Assembly: GCA_021805565.1 (NCBI GenBank)
Contig: JAJZFA010000043.1
Location: 1 to 64,000, forward strand
Direction of reading: 5' to 3'
DNA: 64,000 nt
Source of the DNA: Pseudomonadota bacterium
Lineage (GTDB): Bacteria; Pseudomonadota; Alphaproteobacteria; Acetobacterales; Acetobacteraceae
Part shown: positions 9,228 through 18,347 of the stretch, piece by piece
Numbering within the stretch: position 1 is the first letter of the stretch
How the letters are laid out: each line of letters starts with the position of its first letter
Notes under the pieces: model-generated
Told to the model about the DNA's origin: nothing
The model's input: the letters and a program-made list of their open reading frames with translations, nothing else
Databases searched by the model: none
Program-made: the position numbers and the translations under genes

Positions 9228-10259
9228 ATGCGTCAGTCTATCGAACTCGGTCTCGACACGTTTGGCGACGTTACCGCCGGTGCCGATGGGCGCTTGCTGT
9301 CGCATGCACAGGTCATCCGGAATGTCATCGAGGAGGCGGTTCTCGCCGACCGGATCGGTATCGACTTCTTCGGCGTGGGGGAACACCATCGAGCGGATTT
9401 CGCGATCTCGGCGCCGGAGGTGGTATTGGCGGCGATCGCGGGACGCACCAGCCGCATCCGTCTCGGTTCGGCCGTGACGGTGCTTAGCTCGGACGATCCG
9501 ATCCGGGTATTTCAGCGGTTTGCGACCGTGGACGCAGCGTCGAATGGGCGGGCAGAGGTCATCCTCGGCCGCGGCTCGTTTACCGAGTCATTCCCCCTGT
9601 TCGGCTTTGAACTCTCTCAGTACCAGGATCTGTTCGAGGAAAAACTCGATCTCTTTGCGGCGCTGATTGGCGGCGGCGCCATTACCTGGCGGGGCAAGAT
9701 GCGGCCGCCCTTGACGGACCAGCTTGTGTTCCCGCCGATCGAGACCGGATCGCTGAAGACCTGGATCGGCGTCGGCGGCAGCCCGGACTCGGTCGTGCGT
9801 GCAGCCAGGTACAACTTGCCGCTGATGCTCGCCATTATTGGCGGCGACCCGAAGCGGTTCCAGCCCTATGCCGAACTGTACCACCGCGCTTTTCAACAGC
9901 TTGGACGGCCGGTGCCGCCGATCGGCGTTCACTCGCCTGGTTATGTGGCGGACACCGACGGGCAGGCGCGGGAGGACCTCTGGCTGGATTACAAGGGGAT
10001 GCGCGACCGCATTGGCGCCGAACGCGGCTGGCCGCCGATGGCGCGGGCGGAGTTCGATCAGGAAGCCGATCGAGGGTCTCTCTACGTCGGATCGCCGCTG
10101 ACGGTCGCACGCAAGATCGCCGCGACAGCGAAGGCGCTGGGCCTTGCGCGGTTCGATATGAAATATAGCGCGGGGACGCTGCCGCACGAAAAACTGATGC
10201 GCGGCATCGAACTGTACGGCAGTCAGGTGATCCCGCTGGTGCGCGAGATCCTCGGCTAA
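9228..10259 (+). CDS. LLM-class flavin-dependent oxidoreductase
   Basis: 343-residue luciferase-like monooxygenase. Typical features are GIDFFGVGEHHRADFAIS near residues 44-62, SAVTVLSSDDPIRVFQRFAT, then GRAEVILGRGSF and the C-terminal GSPLTVARKIAA. These match the FMN-dependent family often annotated as alkanal or nitrilotriacetate monooxygenase-like; the substrate is not predictable. It stands alone between the repeat-containing gap and miaB, with no operon partner visible. Confidence 0.88.
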   Translation: MRQSIELGLDTFGDVTAGADGRLLSHAQVIRNVIEEAVLADRIGIDFFGVGEHHRADFAISAPEVVLAAIAGRTSRIRLGSAVTVLSSDDPIRVFQRFATVDAASNGRAEVILGRGSFTESFPLFGFELSQYQDLFEEKLDLFAALIGGGAITWRGKMRPPLTDQLVFPPIETGSLKTWIGVGGSPDSVVRAARYNLPLMLAIIGGDPKRFQPYAELYHRAFQQLGRPVPPIGVHSPGYVADTDGQAREDLWLDYKGMRDRIGAERGWPPMARAEFDQEADRGSLYVGSPLTVARKIAATAKALGLARFDMKYSAGTLPHEKLMRGIELYGSQVIPLVREILG

Positions 10260-10469
10260 TGGGGTCTGCCCGCCGCGCCGGAAGGTTTATCCATGAATCC
10301 TGCGTGACGGGGCAAAGCGTCATTGACACGAACCGGCCCGGTACTGCCACACTGCACTAGTCCAAGGAGGCAACCCCGCGCTGTCGCGCTTGACCACGCT
10401 GTTCCGCCCGGCCATTTCTCCCGCTCCCCGCGCCGGAACGGTTCGGCGGGGTTGTGCGGAGCCTCCTCC

Positions 10470-11816
10470 ATGATCCCAACCAAGCGCCTGCATGTCATCA
10501 CCTGGGGTTGCCAGATGAACGTGTATGACAGCGGCCGGATGGCGGATGTCCTGGCGCCGCTTGGCTACGGACCCACGTCCGAACCGGATGGTGCCGACAT
10601 GGTAATCCTTAATACGTGCCATATCCGCGACAAGGCGTCGGAGAAGGTCTTCTCGGAACTGGGGCGTCTGAGGCTACTGAAGGAAGCGTCCGGCAATCGC
10701 ATGGTCCTGGCCGTGGCCGGCTGCGTCGCGCAAGCGGAAGGCGCGGAAATCCTGGCTCGGGCGCCGTATGTGGATATTGTGCTGGGGCCGCAAACGTATC
10801 ACCGGCTGCCTGAAATGGTGGCGCGGGCCGCGCGCGCCGGCAACAAGGTGATCGAAACCGATTTCCCGCCGGAGGACAAATTCGACCACCTGCCGGACAG
10901 CGCCACCCCGCAAGGGGTCACCGCGTTCCTGACCATCCAGGAAGGCTGCGACAAATTCTGTAGCTTTTGCGTTGTGCCCTACACCCGCGGTGCCGAACAA
11001 AGCCGTTCCGCCGCCGCCATTCTGCGCGAAGCCGCCCATCTTGTCGGTCAAGGCGCCCGCGAGATCACCCTGCTGGGGCAAAACGTCAACGCATGGCATG
11101 GGGAGGCGCCAGACGGCTCTATCTGGGGGCTCGGGAGGCTGCTGCGGGAACTGGCCGATGTCCCGGATCTGTTGCGCCTGCGCTATGCCACGTCGCATCC
11201 GCGCGACATGACGGACGATCTGATCGGTGCCCATCGCGACATTCCGGCGCTGATGCCGTTCCTTCATCTACCGGTCCAGTCGGGGTCCGATCGCATCCTT
11301 GCGGCGATGAACCGCAAGCACACGGCGGACGACTTCCGGCGTATCGTGGATCGGCTTCGCGATGCCCGGCCCGGTCTGGCCCTGTCGTCCGATTTCATCG
11401 TCGGCCACCCAGGCGAAACCGAGGCCGATTTCGAAGCGACGATGACGCTGGTGCGCGACATCGGTTTCGCCATGGCGTACAGCTTTAAGTATTCGTCCCG
11501 TCCCGGCACCCCGGCGGCTGGCGCGCCGGGTCAGGTTTCCGAGGCCGGCAAAGACCAGCGTCTGCAAGCGTTGCAAGCGCTGCTGCGCGATCAGCAGACC
11601 GCGTTCAACGCCGGGTGCACCGGGCTTGACCTGCCGGTGCTGTTCACCGGACCCGGACGGCATCCCGGTCAGATCGCCGGGCGGTCGCCATTTCTGCAAC
11701 CCGTCCACCTTTCAGGCAATGCCAGCCTGATCGGCACCGAAGCGATGGTGCGAATCGTCGCGAACCATCCAAACTCACTCGCGGGAACCCTTGTCCAGGA
11801 GAGACGATCAGCTTGA
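10470..11816 (+). CDS. miaB: tRNA-2-methylthio-N6-dimethylallyladenosine synthase MiaB
   Basis: 448-residue radical-SAM methylthiotransferase that converts i6A37 to ms2i6A37 in tRNAs. The N-terminal UPF0004 domain supplies three cluster cysteines (C14, C50, C85). The radical SAM motif CDKFCSFC gives C160, C164 and C167, and a TRAM-type domain closes the protein (about 380-445). The start at 10470 is chosen since the family begins just before the WGCQMN motif; an upstream in-frame ATG adds a non-conserved leader. Its stop overlaps the phoH start by four bases, giving the conserved miaB-phoH-ybeY-corC order. Confidence 0.96.
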   Translation: MIPTKRLHVITWGCQMNVYDSGRMADVLAPLGYGPTSEPDGADMVILNTCHIRDKASEKVFSELGRLRLLKEASGNRMVLAVAGCVAQAEGAEILARAPYVDIVLGPQTYHRLPEMVARAARAGNKVIETDFPPEDKFDHLPDSATPQGVTAFLTIQEGCDKFCSFCVVPYTRGAEQSRSAAAILREAAHLVGQGAREITLLGQNVNAWHGEAPDGSIWGLGRLLRELADVPDLLRLRYATSHPRDMTDDLIGAHRDIPALMPFLHLPVQSGSDRILAAMNRKHTADDFRRIVDRLRDARPGLALSSDFIVGHPGETEADFEATMTLVRDIGFAMAYSFKYSSRPGTPAAGAPGQVSEAGKDQRLQALQALLRDQQTAFNAGCTGLDLPVLFTGPGRHPGQIAGRSPFLQPVHLSGNASLIGTEAMVRIVANHPNSLAGTLVQERRSA

Positions 11817-12856
11817 CACACCTCGCCGCCGTCCAGGCACCGACTGCCCCCGCCCCATCGGGCGGCAAGGCCATCACCCTCCAGTTCAATAACAACACCC
11901 TGCTGTCGTTGTTACTGGGGGACCACGACCGGCACCTCGTCCGGATCGAGCAGGCGCTGGGGGTTCGCCTGTCGTGTCGCGGCAACCGGGTGGCCATTGC
12001 GGGGGATGCCTCGCGGGTCGATCTGGCGCAGGGAGTGCTTCGCGGATTGTGGCGGCGGCTGGAAAAAGGGGAAAGCGTCGGACGCGCCGAAATCGAGGCG
12101 GCCATCCGTTTGTCGGATGCTGAAAACGACCCAAGGCTGCCTTTGTCCGATCTGCCGGCGATCCGCACCCGCCGCGGGGCCGTCGCCGCCCGCAGCCCTG
12201 GTCAGGTCGCCTATATGGAATCGCTGGCCAATCATGAAATGGTCTTCGGGGTCGGCCCGGCCGGCACCGGCAAGACGTATCTCGCGGTCGCGCAAGCGGT
12301 GGCCATGTTGCAGGCCGGCAAGGTCGATCGCATCGTGCTGTCCCGCCCGGCGGTGGAGGCGGGCGAGCGCCTGGGGTTTCTGCCCGGCGACATGAAAGAA
12401 AAAATCGATCCCTATTTGCGGCCGTTATACGACGCGCTGCACGACATGATGCCGGCCGATCAGGTGATTCGCCGCATGACCAATGGCGAAATCGAGGTTG
12501 CTCCGCTGGCGTTCATGCGCGGGCGCACCCTGGCGCATTGCTATGCCATCCTGGACGAAGCGCAGAACACCACCCCCATGCAGATGAAGATGTTCCTGAC
12601 CCGGATGGGCGAAGGCACCCGCATGGTTGTCACCGGCGACCTGAGTCAGGTCGATCTGCCGAACGGCGTGCGATCCGGACTGCGCGACGCCTTGGATACC
12701 GTCGAGGGCATCCAGGGTATCGGTGTTGTTCGCTTCGAGCAGCGCGACGTGGTGCGCCATCCCCTGGTGGCGCGCATCGTCGGTGCTTATGACCAACGCG
12801 ATGCGGCGCTGGGAGACGCGCGCCGGGAACGCGAGCGTCCGGAAACCGGAGGCTGA
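11813..12856 (+). CDS. phoH: PhoH-like ATPase
   Basis: 347-residue PhoH/YbeZ protein. The N-terminal KH-like segment (about 20-110) is followed by the ATPase with Walker A GPAGTGKT at residues 148-155 and Walker B AILDEAQ near 245-251. The start is TTG at 11813, overlapping the miaB stop (TTGA) with AGGAGAG upstream; no better ATG exists. The C-terminal core ([15 protein letters not shown]) is intact, so the island that follows inserted behind the gene. PhoH/YbeZ partners the ybeY RNase, which here has been pushed 4 kb downstream. Confidence 0.94.
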   Translation: MTHLAAVQAPTAPAPSGGKAITLQFNNNTLLSLLLGDHDRHLVRIEQALGVRLSCRGNRVAIAGDASRVDLAQGVLRGLWRRLEKGESVGRAEIEAAIRLSDAENDPRLPLSDLPAIRTRRGAVAARSPGQVAYMESLANHEMVFGVGPAGTGKTYLAVAQAVAMLQAGKVDRIVLSRPAVEAGERLGFLPGDMKEKIDPYLRPLYDALHDMMPADQVIRRMTNGEIEVAPLAFMRGRTLAHCYAILDEAQNTTPMQMKMFLTRMGEGTRMVVTGDLSQVDLPNGVRSGLRDALDTVEGIQGIGVVRFEQRDVVRHPLVARIVGAYDQRDAALGDARRERERPETGG

Positions 12857-12863
12857 CGAGATT

Positions 12864-13655
12864 TTGGGCAGTTTCTCGGACAACCGGACCCACAAGTGTG
12901 GCGACTGCCGCAAGCGCTTCTCCGTTAAGGTCGGGACGATCTTCGAGGATACGAAGTTGCCGCTGCGCAAGTGGTTCATGGCGATTTGGATGGTGACGTG
13001 TCACACGAAGGGTATCGCTTCTACCCAACTGGCCAAAGGCCTTAAGATCACGCAGAAATCGGCTTGGTTCGTTCTGCATCGGCTGCGTCGCGCGGCCCGC
13101 ACGAAGTCGATTGCCAAGCCGCTTGAGGGCATGGTCGAAGCCGACGAAACCTATATAGGCGGCAGAGAGAAGAACCGGGACTCTGATAAAAGGACGCCCG
13201 GCAGCCGAGGCGGCGCTAACAAGGCGGCCGTCATCAGCATCATGGAGCGTGACGGCGGGTTGCAGGCGAAAGCGGTTCCGACCACCACGGCCATGGTGCC
13301 GCATGCCGAACTGGACACAAACGTGGCACCGGGCGCGCACGTGATGACCGATGAGCATCCCGGCTATCTCAACATCGGCCAAAAATTCTACCATCGCATG
13401 GTCAACTACTTAATCGGCGAGTCTTTGAAGCACCACTTTATCCACACGAACGGCCTTGAGAATGCGTGGAGCCTGTTCAAGCGAAAGGTGTATGGCATCC
13501 ACCATTGGATGAGCGGCCAGCACCTGGATCGCTACCTGGCCGAGTTCATGTTCCGTTATAATCGCCGGGCTATGGGCGAGAACAGCCGAGCGAACGCGCT
13601 GCTTGGGCAGATCGAAGGGCGGCTGACCTGTAAGGGGCTGATCGCCCGTGGTTGA
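12864..13655 (+). pseudogene. IS1595-family transposase, N-terminally truncated
   Basis: DDE transposase of the IS1595 (ISXO2-like) family. Only the second zinc-ribbon CxxC (CGDC) remains, followed by FSVKVGTIFEDTKLPLRKW, the helix-turn-helix region, then VEADETYIGG (first Asp), VMTDEHPGY (second Asp) and the C-terminal ENAWSLFKRKVYGIHHW with LAEFMFRYNRR. The first CxxC and start are missing: the frame runs back into phoH sequence. A TTG at 12864 with GGAGG upstream could still allow translation of about 263 residues. The catalytic core looks intact. The stop overlaps the next gene's GTG. Confidence 0.8.
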
Positions 13656-14703
13656 GAAGCGGGAGCCGCCCTTTAAGCTGGACATGCCTTTCTCTGAGGC
13701 GCTGGCCAGGTTCGCCCAGACCAAGCCAGAAGAAATCAATATTAGCGCCAATAAAATCATGGCACTAGCGCCGAAAATGGCATCAAAGGAAATCAGTCGA
13801 AAAGGCCCCAAAGGTGGCCTTATTCCCCTCATTGAAAAGGACGTCGGCGGCATCGGGATGGGCGTCCTTTCGGATGGGACGCCTTATCTCAATCAGAGGG
13901 GGCTTGGTGCGCTCTGTGGTGTGATGAACGCCCATATCGGCAGCATCGGCGCTCAGTGGGCCGAACCGATTCAAAAGCCTCGAATAAGCCTTGTAAAAAA
14001 CGTTCTAACCAAGGCCGGATTCGCAATCCCGACCGCTCCGCACATTGAAATTATCCACACCGGACGCACTCATTTTTGTTATCCAGCCGAAATTTGCCTG
14101 GCCGTCTTAGAGTACTATGCGTTCGACGCTGGCCCTAATCGCCAGCCTGAGGCGAGGGACAATTTTCGCCTGCTGGCGGGTTCTAAACTTCGCGAGCTGA
14201 TTTTCAGCGAACTGGGCTATGACCCATCGGGCAAGGACCCGAGGCGATTCGAAAAGTGGCACGAGCGGATTGCCTACAATTACCAATCGGCCCCGAAAGG
14301 GTATTTTGACGTGTTCAACGAAGCGCACACGATCGTTTATGAGCTTGTTCAAGCGGGCGCGCCCATCGGAGACAATATAGTTGTCGATATTTCCATCGGA
14401 AAGACTTGGGCCGGTTTCTGGTCTGACAATTATTTCGATGCCGAATACGGCAAGAGAAAAAAATGGCCGCATCGCTATCCTGATAGCCACCCCCAGGCCA
14501 CGTCCAATCCTCAGGACTCTTGGTGTTACCCGTTGTCTGCCCTCGGACACTATCGCGAGTGGCTACAGGACACTTACATCGAAGGCGGTAAGTTCGCTCA
14601 TTATCTCAAGGGCAAGGTAGCTCGGGGCGAGCTATCCCCTTCAGTAGCGCAGTTAGCCATTAGTATTATCGTTCCGCCGCAAATCGAAGGGCCAACGTGT
14701 TAG
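13648..14703 (+). CDS. BstA/P63C-like protein, candidate phage-defence factor
   Basis: 351-residue protein starting at GTG 13648, overlapping the transposase stop. Residues 1-30 (PPFKLDMPFSEALARFAQTK) resemble short proteins that I recall following IS1595 transposases. From about 60 it reads GVLSDGTPYLNQRGLGALCG, later AEICLAVLEYYAF, KGYFDVFNE, then VVDISIGKTWAGFW and YPLSALGHYREWLQDTYI. This layout recalls phage-encoded P63C / BstA-type proteins; BstA mediates abortive infection. The match is from memory of motif order and not proven. Codon choice is less GC-biased than the neighbours, suggesting recent acquisition. No other function is evident. Confidence 0.55.
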   Translation: MVEKREPPFKLDMPFSEALARFAQTKPEEINISANKIMALAPKMASKEISRKGPKGGLIPLIEKDVGGIGMGVLSDGTPYLNQRGLGALCGVMNAHIGSIGAQWAEPIQKPRISLVKNVLTKAGFAIPTAPHIEIIHTGRTHFCYPAEICLAVLEYYAFDAGPNRQPEARDNFRLLAGSKLRELIFSELGYDPSGKDPRRFEKWHERIAYNYQSAPKGYFDVFNEAHTIVYELVQAGAPIGDNIVVDISIGKTWAGFWSDNYFDAEYGKRKKWPHRYPDSHPQATSNPQDSWCYPLSALGHYREWLQDTYIEGGKFAHYLKGKVARGELSPSVAQLAISIIVPPQIEGPTC

Positions 14704-14763
14704 TTATGCTCAACGCCCTCTACCACGGCGACAATTCCGGCGTGCTGCGATGAGGTTATTTGC

Positions 14764-16488
14764 GTGACGATTCGCAAACTATACTTTGGCGACAACGCAG
14801 TTGTCATGGCGAAGCATGTAGATCACGGCACAGTCGATCTAGTGTATCTTGATCCACCCTTTAATTCCGCGGCTGATTACAATCTTTTATTCAAGGAAGG
14901 TGGGTTGAGTCCTGACGAGGCGCAGATGCACGCCTTCAAGGATACGTGGATTTGGGACACGTCGGCAGCCGAGGCCTACCACGACATCCAGAACCTCGAT
15001 AATGATCGCCTCATCGAGCTGGTCAACGCGCTTAAGACCGCGTTTGGGCAGACGCCCATGATGGCCTACCTTGTCCACATGGCGTTGCGGCTCGCCATGA
15101 TCCACAAGAAGCTGAAAGCAACCGGGTCCCTGTATTTGCACTGCGATCCGAAGGCGTCGCACTACCTCAAGATGATCCTCGATACGATCTTTGGCCCCAC
15201 GATGTTCCGGAGCGAGATCATTTGGAGACGAACAGGAGCGCACAACAAGGCGCAACGATGGGCGCCCGTGCATGATGTGATCCTGTTCTACACCAGGTCC
15301 GATTCCTACACGTGGAACAAGCCCAAGCAGCCCTACATGTCCGGGCACGTGAAGGAACACTTCAAGCCGGATGGCAAGGGCGGTTGGCGCACCAATTATT
15401 ACGGCAACGTCCTGACGGGTTCCGGCACCCGCACCGGGTTTTCCGGCAAACCCTGGAAGGGCATCGACCCCACGCCTAAGGGGAGGCATTGGGCCATTCC
15501 CGGCGAGATTTGGAATGAGGTCGGAGTCGATCCCGAAGGGATGAACCAGCATGAGAAGTTGGATCTTCTCTTTGAACTCGGCTTCATCAAGATTGAGCCG
15601 GGCGCAGCGTGGCCCATCTACGAAATGGCGGTTCGCCCCGGTCAAGGTCCCGCGATGAGCGACATATGGGCTTTCCAGCCTTACACGAACGACACTGTCT
15701 TCGGATCGAAGGCGGGCATCGATGAAGATGTGCGGTGGCTCGGCACCCGCGATCAGGAACGGTTGGGCTACCCGACGCAGAAACCCCTAGGCCTGCTCAA
15801 GCGGATCATCGCGGCGTCGTCCAACAAGGGGGATGTGGTCATGGACCCGTTTTGCGGGTGCGGGACCACGATCGAGGCAGCGGAAACGCTGGGACGACAG
15901 TGGATCGGGATCGACATTTCGCCCTTCGCCATCCAGCTTATCCGGCGCCGCCGGATCGAGGGCGCGTTCCCCTATCTAAAGCTCAACACCGATTATCAAG
16001 TCGATGGCTTCCCCACGTCCATGACCGGCGCCAAGGCGCTTGCCGCGCAGGACAAGAAATCCTTCGAGGTGTGGGCGGTATCCGTGATCGACGGCCTTCC
16101 GAACCCGAAAAAGGGTGCGGACGGCGGCATAGACGGCAAGTTGAAATTCAAGCCGGACGGCAAGATCGCGAAACACGCCGTCGTCTCGGTGAAGGGCGGG
16201 GCGTTGAAGGCCGACGACATACGGTCGCTGATCGCTGTTGCCGACCGCGAGAAGGCGTCATCCATGGGTTTCGGCGTGCTGGTCTGTCTGAACTCGCCGA
16301 CGGCCAAGATGCGCGCGGATGCCACCGGGGCAGGTATCGTCGAATTGGCCGGGGTCAAATACCAAAAGGTGCAATTCCTCACAGTCGAGGAAATTCTCGC
16401 GGGCAAGAAACCCCGCCTGCCCTTCCCGGAGTTGCCTGACATCTTTAAGAAAACCGATGTGGCAGCGGGTGCCGGACTGGACATCTAA
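14764..16488 (+). CDS. site-specific DNA methyltransferase fused to PD-(D/E)XK nuclease domain
   Basis: 574-residue two-domain protein with a GTG start at 14764. Residues 1-400 form a beta-class amino-methyltransferase: motif IV DPPFN near residues 31-35, then much later the SAM-binding motif DPFCGCGTT (about 361-369), the permuted order of N6A/N4C enzymes. Residues 430-560 resemble an Mrr-type nuclease: GADGGIDGK, then HAVVSVKGG, i.e. D...(x)xK with Ser in place of the usual acidic/Gln residue. One chain could thus both modify and cut DNA (type IIG-like), or the nuclease part could be inactive. No separate specificity subunit is present. It is part of the IS1595-linked island. Confidence 0.85.
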   Translation: MTIRKLYFGDNAVVMAKHVDHGTVDLVYLDPPFNSAADYNLLFKEGGLSPDEAQMHAFKDTWIWDTSAAEAYHDIQNLDNDRLIELVNALKTAFGQTPMMAYLVHMALRLAMIHKKLKATGSLYLHCDPKASHYLKMILDTIFGPTMFRSEIIWRRTGAHNKAQRWAPVHDVILFYTRSDSYTWNKPKQPYMSGHVKEHFKPDGKGGWRTNYYGNVLTGSGTRTGFSGKPWKGIDPTPKGRHWAIPGEIWNEVGVDPEGMNQHEKLDLLFELGFIKIEPGAAWPIYEMAVRPGQGPAMSDIWAFQPYTNDTVFGSKAGIDEDVRWLGTRDQERLGYPTQKPLGLLKRIIAASSNKGDVVMDPFCGCGTTIEAAETLGRQWIGIDISPFAIQLIRRRRIEGAFPYLKLNTDYQVDGFPTSMTGAKALAAQDKKSFEVWAVSVIDGLPNPKKGADGGIDGKLKFKPDGKIAKHAVVSVKGGALKADDIRSLIAVADREKASSMGFGVLVCLNSPTAKMRADATGAGIVELAGVKYQKVQFLTVEEILAGKKPRLPFPELPDIFKKTDVAAGAGLDI

Positions 16489-16868
16489 TCCGCTGGGTCA
16501 CACTTGTATAAGTGCCGAATTTTGCATAACCAACGCCTGGACTTATGATCGCAATCGCCAAGAACGGGCTTACGATCGGGACGGATTTTTGTACGCTTGC
16601 CGGTTGTTCCCACAGCACATCGCATTCACCGGCCTGGGGATCGAGAGCGGGCCGGGAGCGCGGTGTAAATGTCGCAATGACCGATTGGCCGATGCCCATG
16701 GGTTAAATCGAGCCTTGGACAGGCGGTCGTGTTGGCCTACCGTAGTGCCATTCCGGGCGCGATCCAGGAAGGGGGAACGGATCGAAGCCTGTTTCCCTCC
16801 ATTTGCCCCTCGCCGACAGACTTTGTTATGGATGCGGACTTCCCCTGGACGTGATACATTGAAGCGCG
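16489..16868. other. gene-free spacer containing the island's right boundary
   Basis: 380 bases with no supported gene. Somewhere here the imported segment must rejoin native sequence upstream of ybeY. The first 60 bases are AT-richer (TTGTATAAGTGCCGAATTTT at about 16504-16523) and could include an element end, but no matching inverted copy was found near 12857. ybeY translation probably now relies on a promoter in this spacer or read-through from the island. Confidence 0.4.
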
Positions 16869-17321
16869 ATGGAACCTCCTAGTACCTGTCCGCCCGGCTC
16901 CGGTGGTTCAACCATCGATGTCGTCGTGGCGGATCCTGCCTGGCATCGATTGATCCCCAACGCCGGAGCGATCGTCCGGCGGGCGGCGCGTGCCGCCGGC
17001 ATGGCCGGAACGGTCGTCCTGTCGTCCGACCAGGTCGTGCGGTCCCTTAACCTGCGGCACCGCGGCAAGAACAAAGCCACCAATGTCCTGACATACGAAC
17101 ATCCAGCGCCGGAAATTATTCTGGCATACGGTGTTGTCCGGGCCGAAGCCGTCGCGCAAGGCCGGCGCCCGGTTCATCACCTCGCTCATCTGGTTGTCCA
17201 CGGTGCCCTGCATCTCGGTGGCGAAGATCACGACCGCGCTGGCGATGCCAGGCGTATGGAAATGGCGGAATCCCGTATTTTGCACCGAATCGGCGTGCCG
17301 AACCCCTGGAAACGCGCATGA
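16869..17321 (+). CDS. ybeY: endoribonuclease YbeY
   Basis: 150-residue zinc-dependent RNase involved in 16S rRNA 3'-end maturation and ribosome quality control. The conserved metal motif is present as [11 protein letters not shown] (about residues 111-121), preceded by [10 protein letters not shown]. It is slightly shorter than many homologues because the loop before IILAYGVV is trimmed. ATG at 16869 has no strong ribosome site. Its stop overlaps the next ATG by four bases, keeping ybeY-corC coupling, while its usual partner phoH is now separated by the island. Confidence 0.93.
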   Translation: MEPPSTCPPGSGGSTIDVVVADPAWHRLIPNAGAIVRRAARAAGMAGTVVLSSDQVVRSLNLRHRGKNKATNVLTYEHPAPEIILAYGVVRAEAVAQGRRPVHHLAHLVVHGALHLGGEDHDRAGDARRMEMAESRILHRIGVPNPWKRA

Positions 17322-18196
17322 GCGGCCAGCCCGCCACGCTGCTGGGTCGTCTCGGCTATCTGCTCGGACGCAAGCAGGCCGAACATTCGTTGCGCGATTC
17401 TATCGCCGAACTGGTGCAGGAAGCCGCCGATGCGCAGCATAATCCGGGCGAGGCACCGGAACTGGACAGGCATGAACGGCTGCTGATCGCCAACGTCTTG
17501 CGCCTGCGGGAAACCACGGCCGACGACGTGATGGTGCCCCGAGCCGACATCGTTGCCATGCGGGCGGACGTGACCCTGGCGCAGGCGATCGAACTAATCC
17601 GCAACGACGGCCATTCCCGCTTGCCCGTGTATCGTGAGCAGTTGGACGATGTGATCGGCATGATCCATATCAAGGACGTGTTCGCTTATGTCGGCAGGCC
17701 GGAAGCATTCGCGCTGGAAGCGATCCTGCGCAAACCCCTGATGGTGGCGCCTCAGTTGCCGGTGCTTGACTTGCTGTTGCAGATGCGGACGCAGCGGATC
17801 CATCTGGCGTTGGTGGTCGATGAATATGGAGGTATCGACGGATTGGTCACGATCGAGGATCTCGTCGAAACGATCACCGGCGACATCGCAGACGAGCACG
17901 ACGATGTCGAGGCACCGATGATCACCGAACGCCCGGATGGAACGATGGACCTGAATGCGCGCATGCCGATCGAGGATTTTGAAACCAAGGTTGGGCAGAT
18001 CCTGACACCGGATGAACGCGACGCCGATATCGACACGGTTGGCGGGCTTGTCTTCACCCTGGCCGGGCGCGTTCCGACGCGCGGGGAGGTGATCAGTCAC
18101 CCGTCAGGCATGGAGTTTCGCGTGTTGGACGCGGATGCGCGACGTATTCGCCGCCTGCGGGCCCGGCGCGCCGATGCTCCGGCAGCGGCCGCATAA
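17318..18196 (+). CDS. CorC/TlyC-type CBS-domain protein
   Basis: 292-residue protein of the hemolysin/CorC family without the DUF21 membrane part: an N-terminal linker, two CBS domains (about 65-190, with [11 protein letters not shown] and [11 protein letters not shown] motifs) and a C-terminal CorC_HlyC domain (about 205-285). E. coli CorC (YbeX) is encoded beside ybeY and is linked to Mg/Co efflux and ribosome assembly. It is translationally coupled to ybeY by an ATGA overlap. It faces the minus-strand regulator gene; the 151-base spacer shows no clear terminator. Confidence 0.92.
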   Translation: MSGQPATLLGRLGYLLGRKQAEHSLRDSIAELVQEAADAQHNPGEAPELDRHERLLIANVLRLRETTADDVMVPRADIVAMRADVTLAQAIELIRNDGHSRLPVYREQLDDVIGMIHIKDVFAYVGRPEAFALEAILRKPLMVAPQLPVLDLLLQMRTQRIHLALVVDEYGGIDGLVTIEDLVETITGDIADEHDDVEAPMITERPDGTMDLNARMPIEDFETKVGQILTPDERDADIDTVGGLVFTLAGRVPTRGEVISHPSGMEFRVLDADARRIRRLRARRADAPAAAA

Positions 18197-18347
18197 CCGG
18201 TCGGCATCGTCGTCCGGCAGGCGGCCGTTCTACCAGCCTGGATGATTCGAACGATCGTTGCCGGGATGGGATTCTGCGGCGATGGCGGCCGGTATCGTCT
18301 CGGTTTTGCGCGCCGCCGCCGGCCTACTTCGGGTATCAGGCCCCAAC

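Larger units (their letters stand above)
12857..16488 (+). mobile_element. IS1595-associated cargo island between phoH and ybeY
   Basis: A roughly 3.6-kb block separates phoH from ybeY, which are normally adjacent. It holds a truncated IS1595-type transposase followed by a BstA/P63C-like gene and a methyltransferase-nuclease fusion, all plus strand and closely packed. The middle gene has noticeably less G+C in third positions than its neighbours. No target duplication or terminal inverted repeat was found: the left end appears deleted into the phoH boundary, and the right end must lie between 16489 and 16868. Confidence 0.7.

Noticed and set aside
12723-12863. Transposase N-terminus inside phoH.
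   Set aside because: The open frame before 12864 is phoH sequence read out of frame; it lacks the zinc-ribbon residues expected there.
16489-16868. tRNA gene as island attachment site.
   Set aside because: No cloverleaf or TTCGA-type T-loop pattern with matching stems was found in this spacer.
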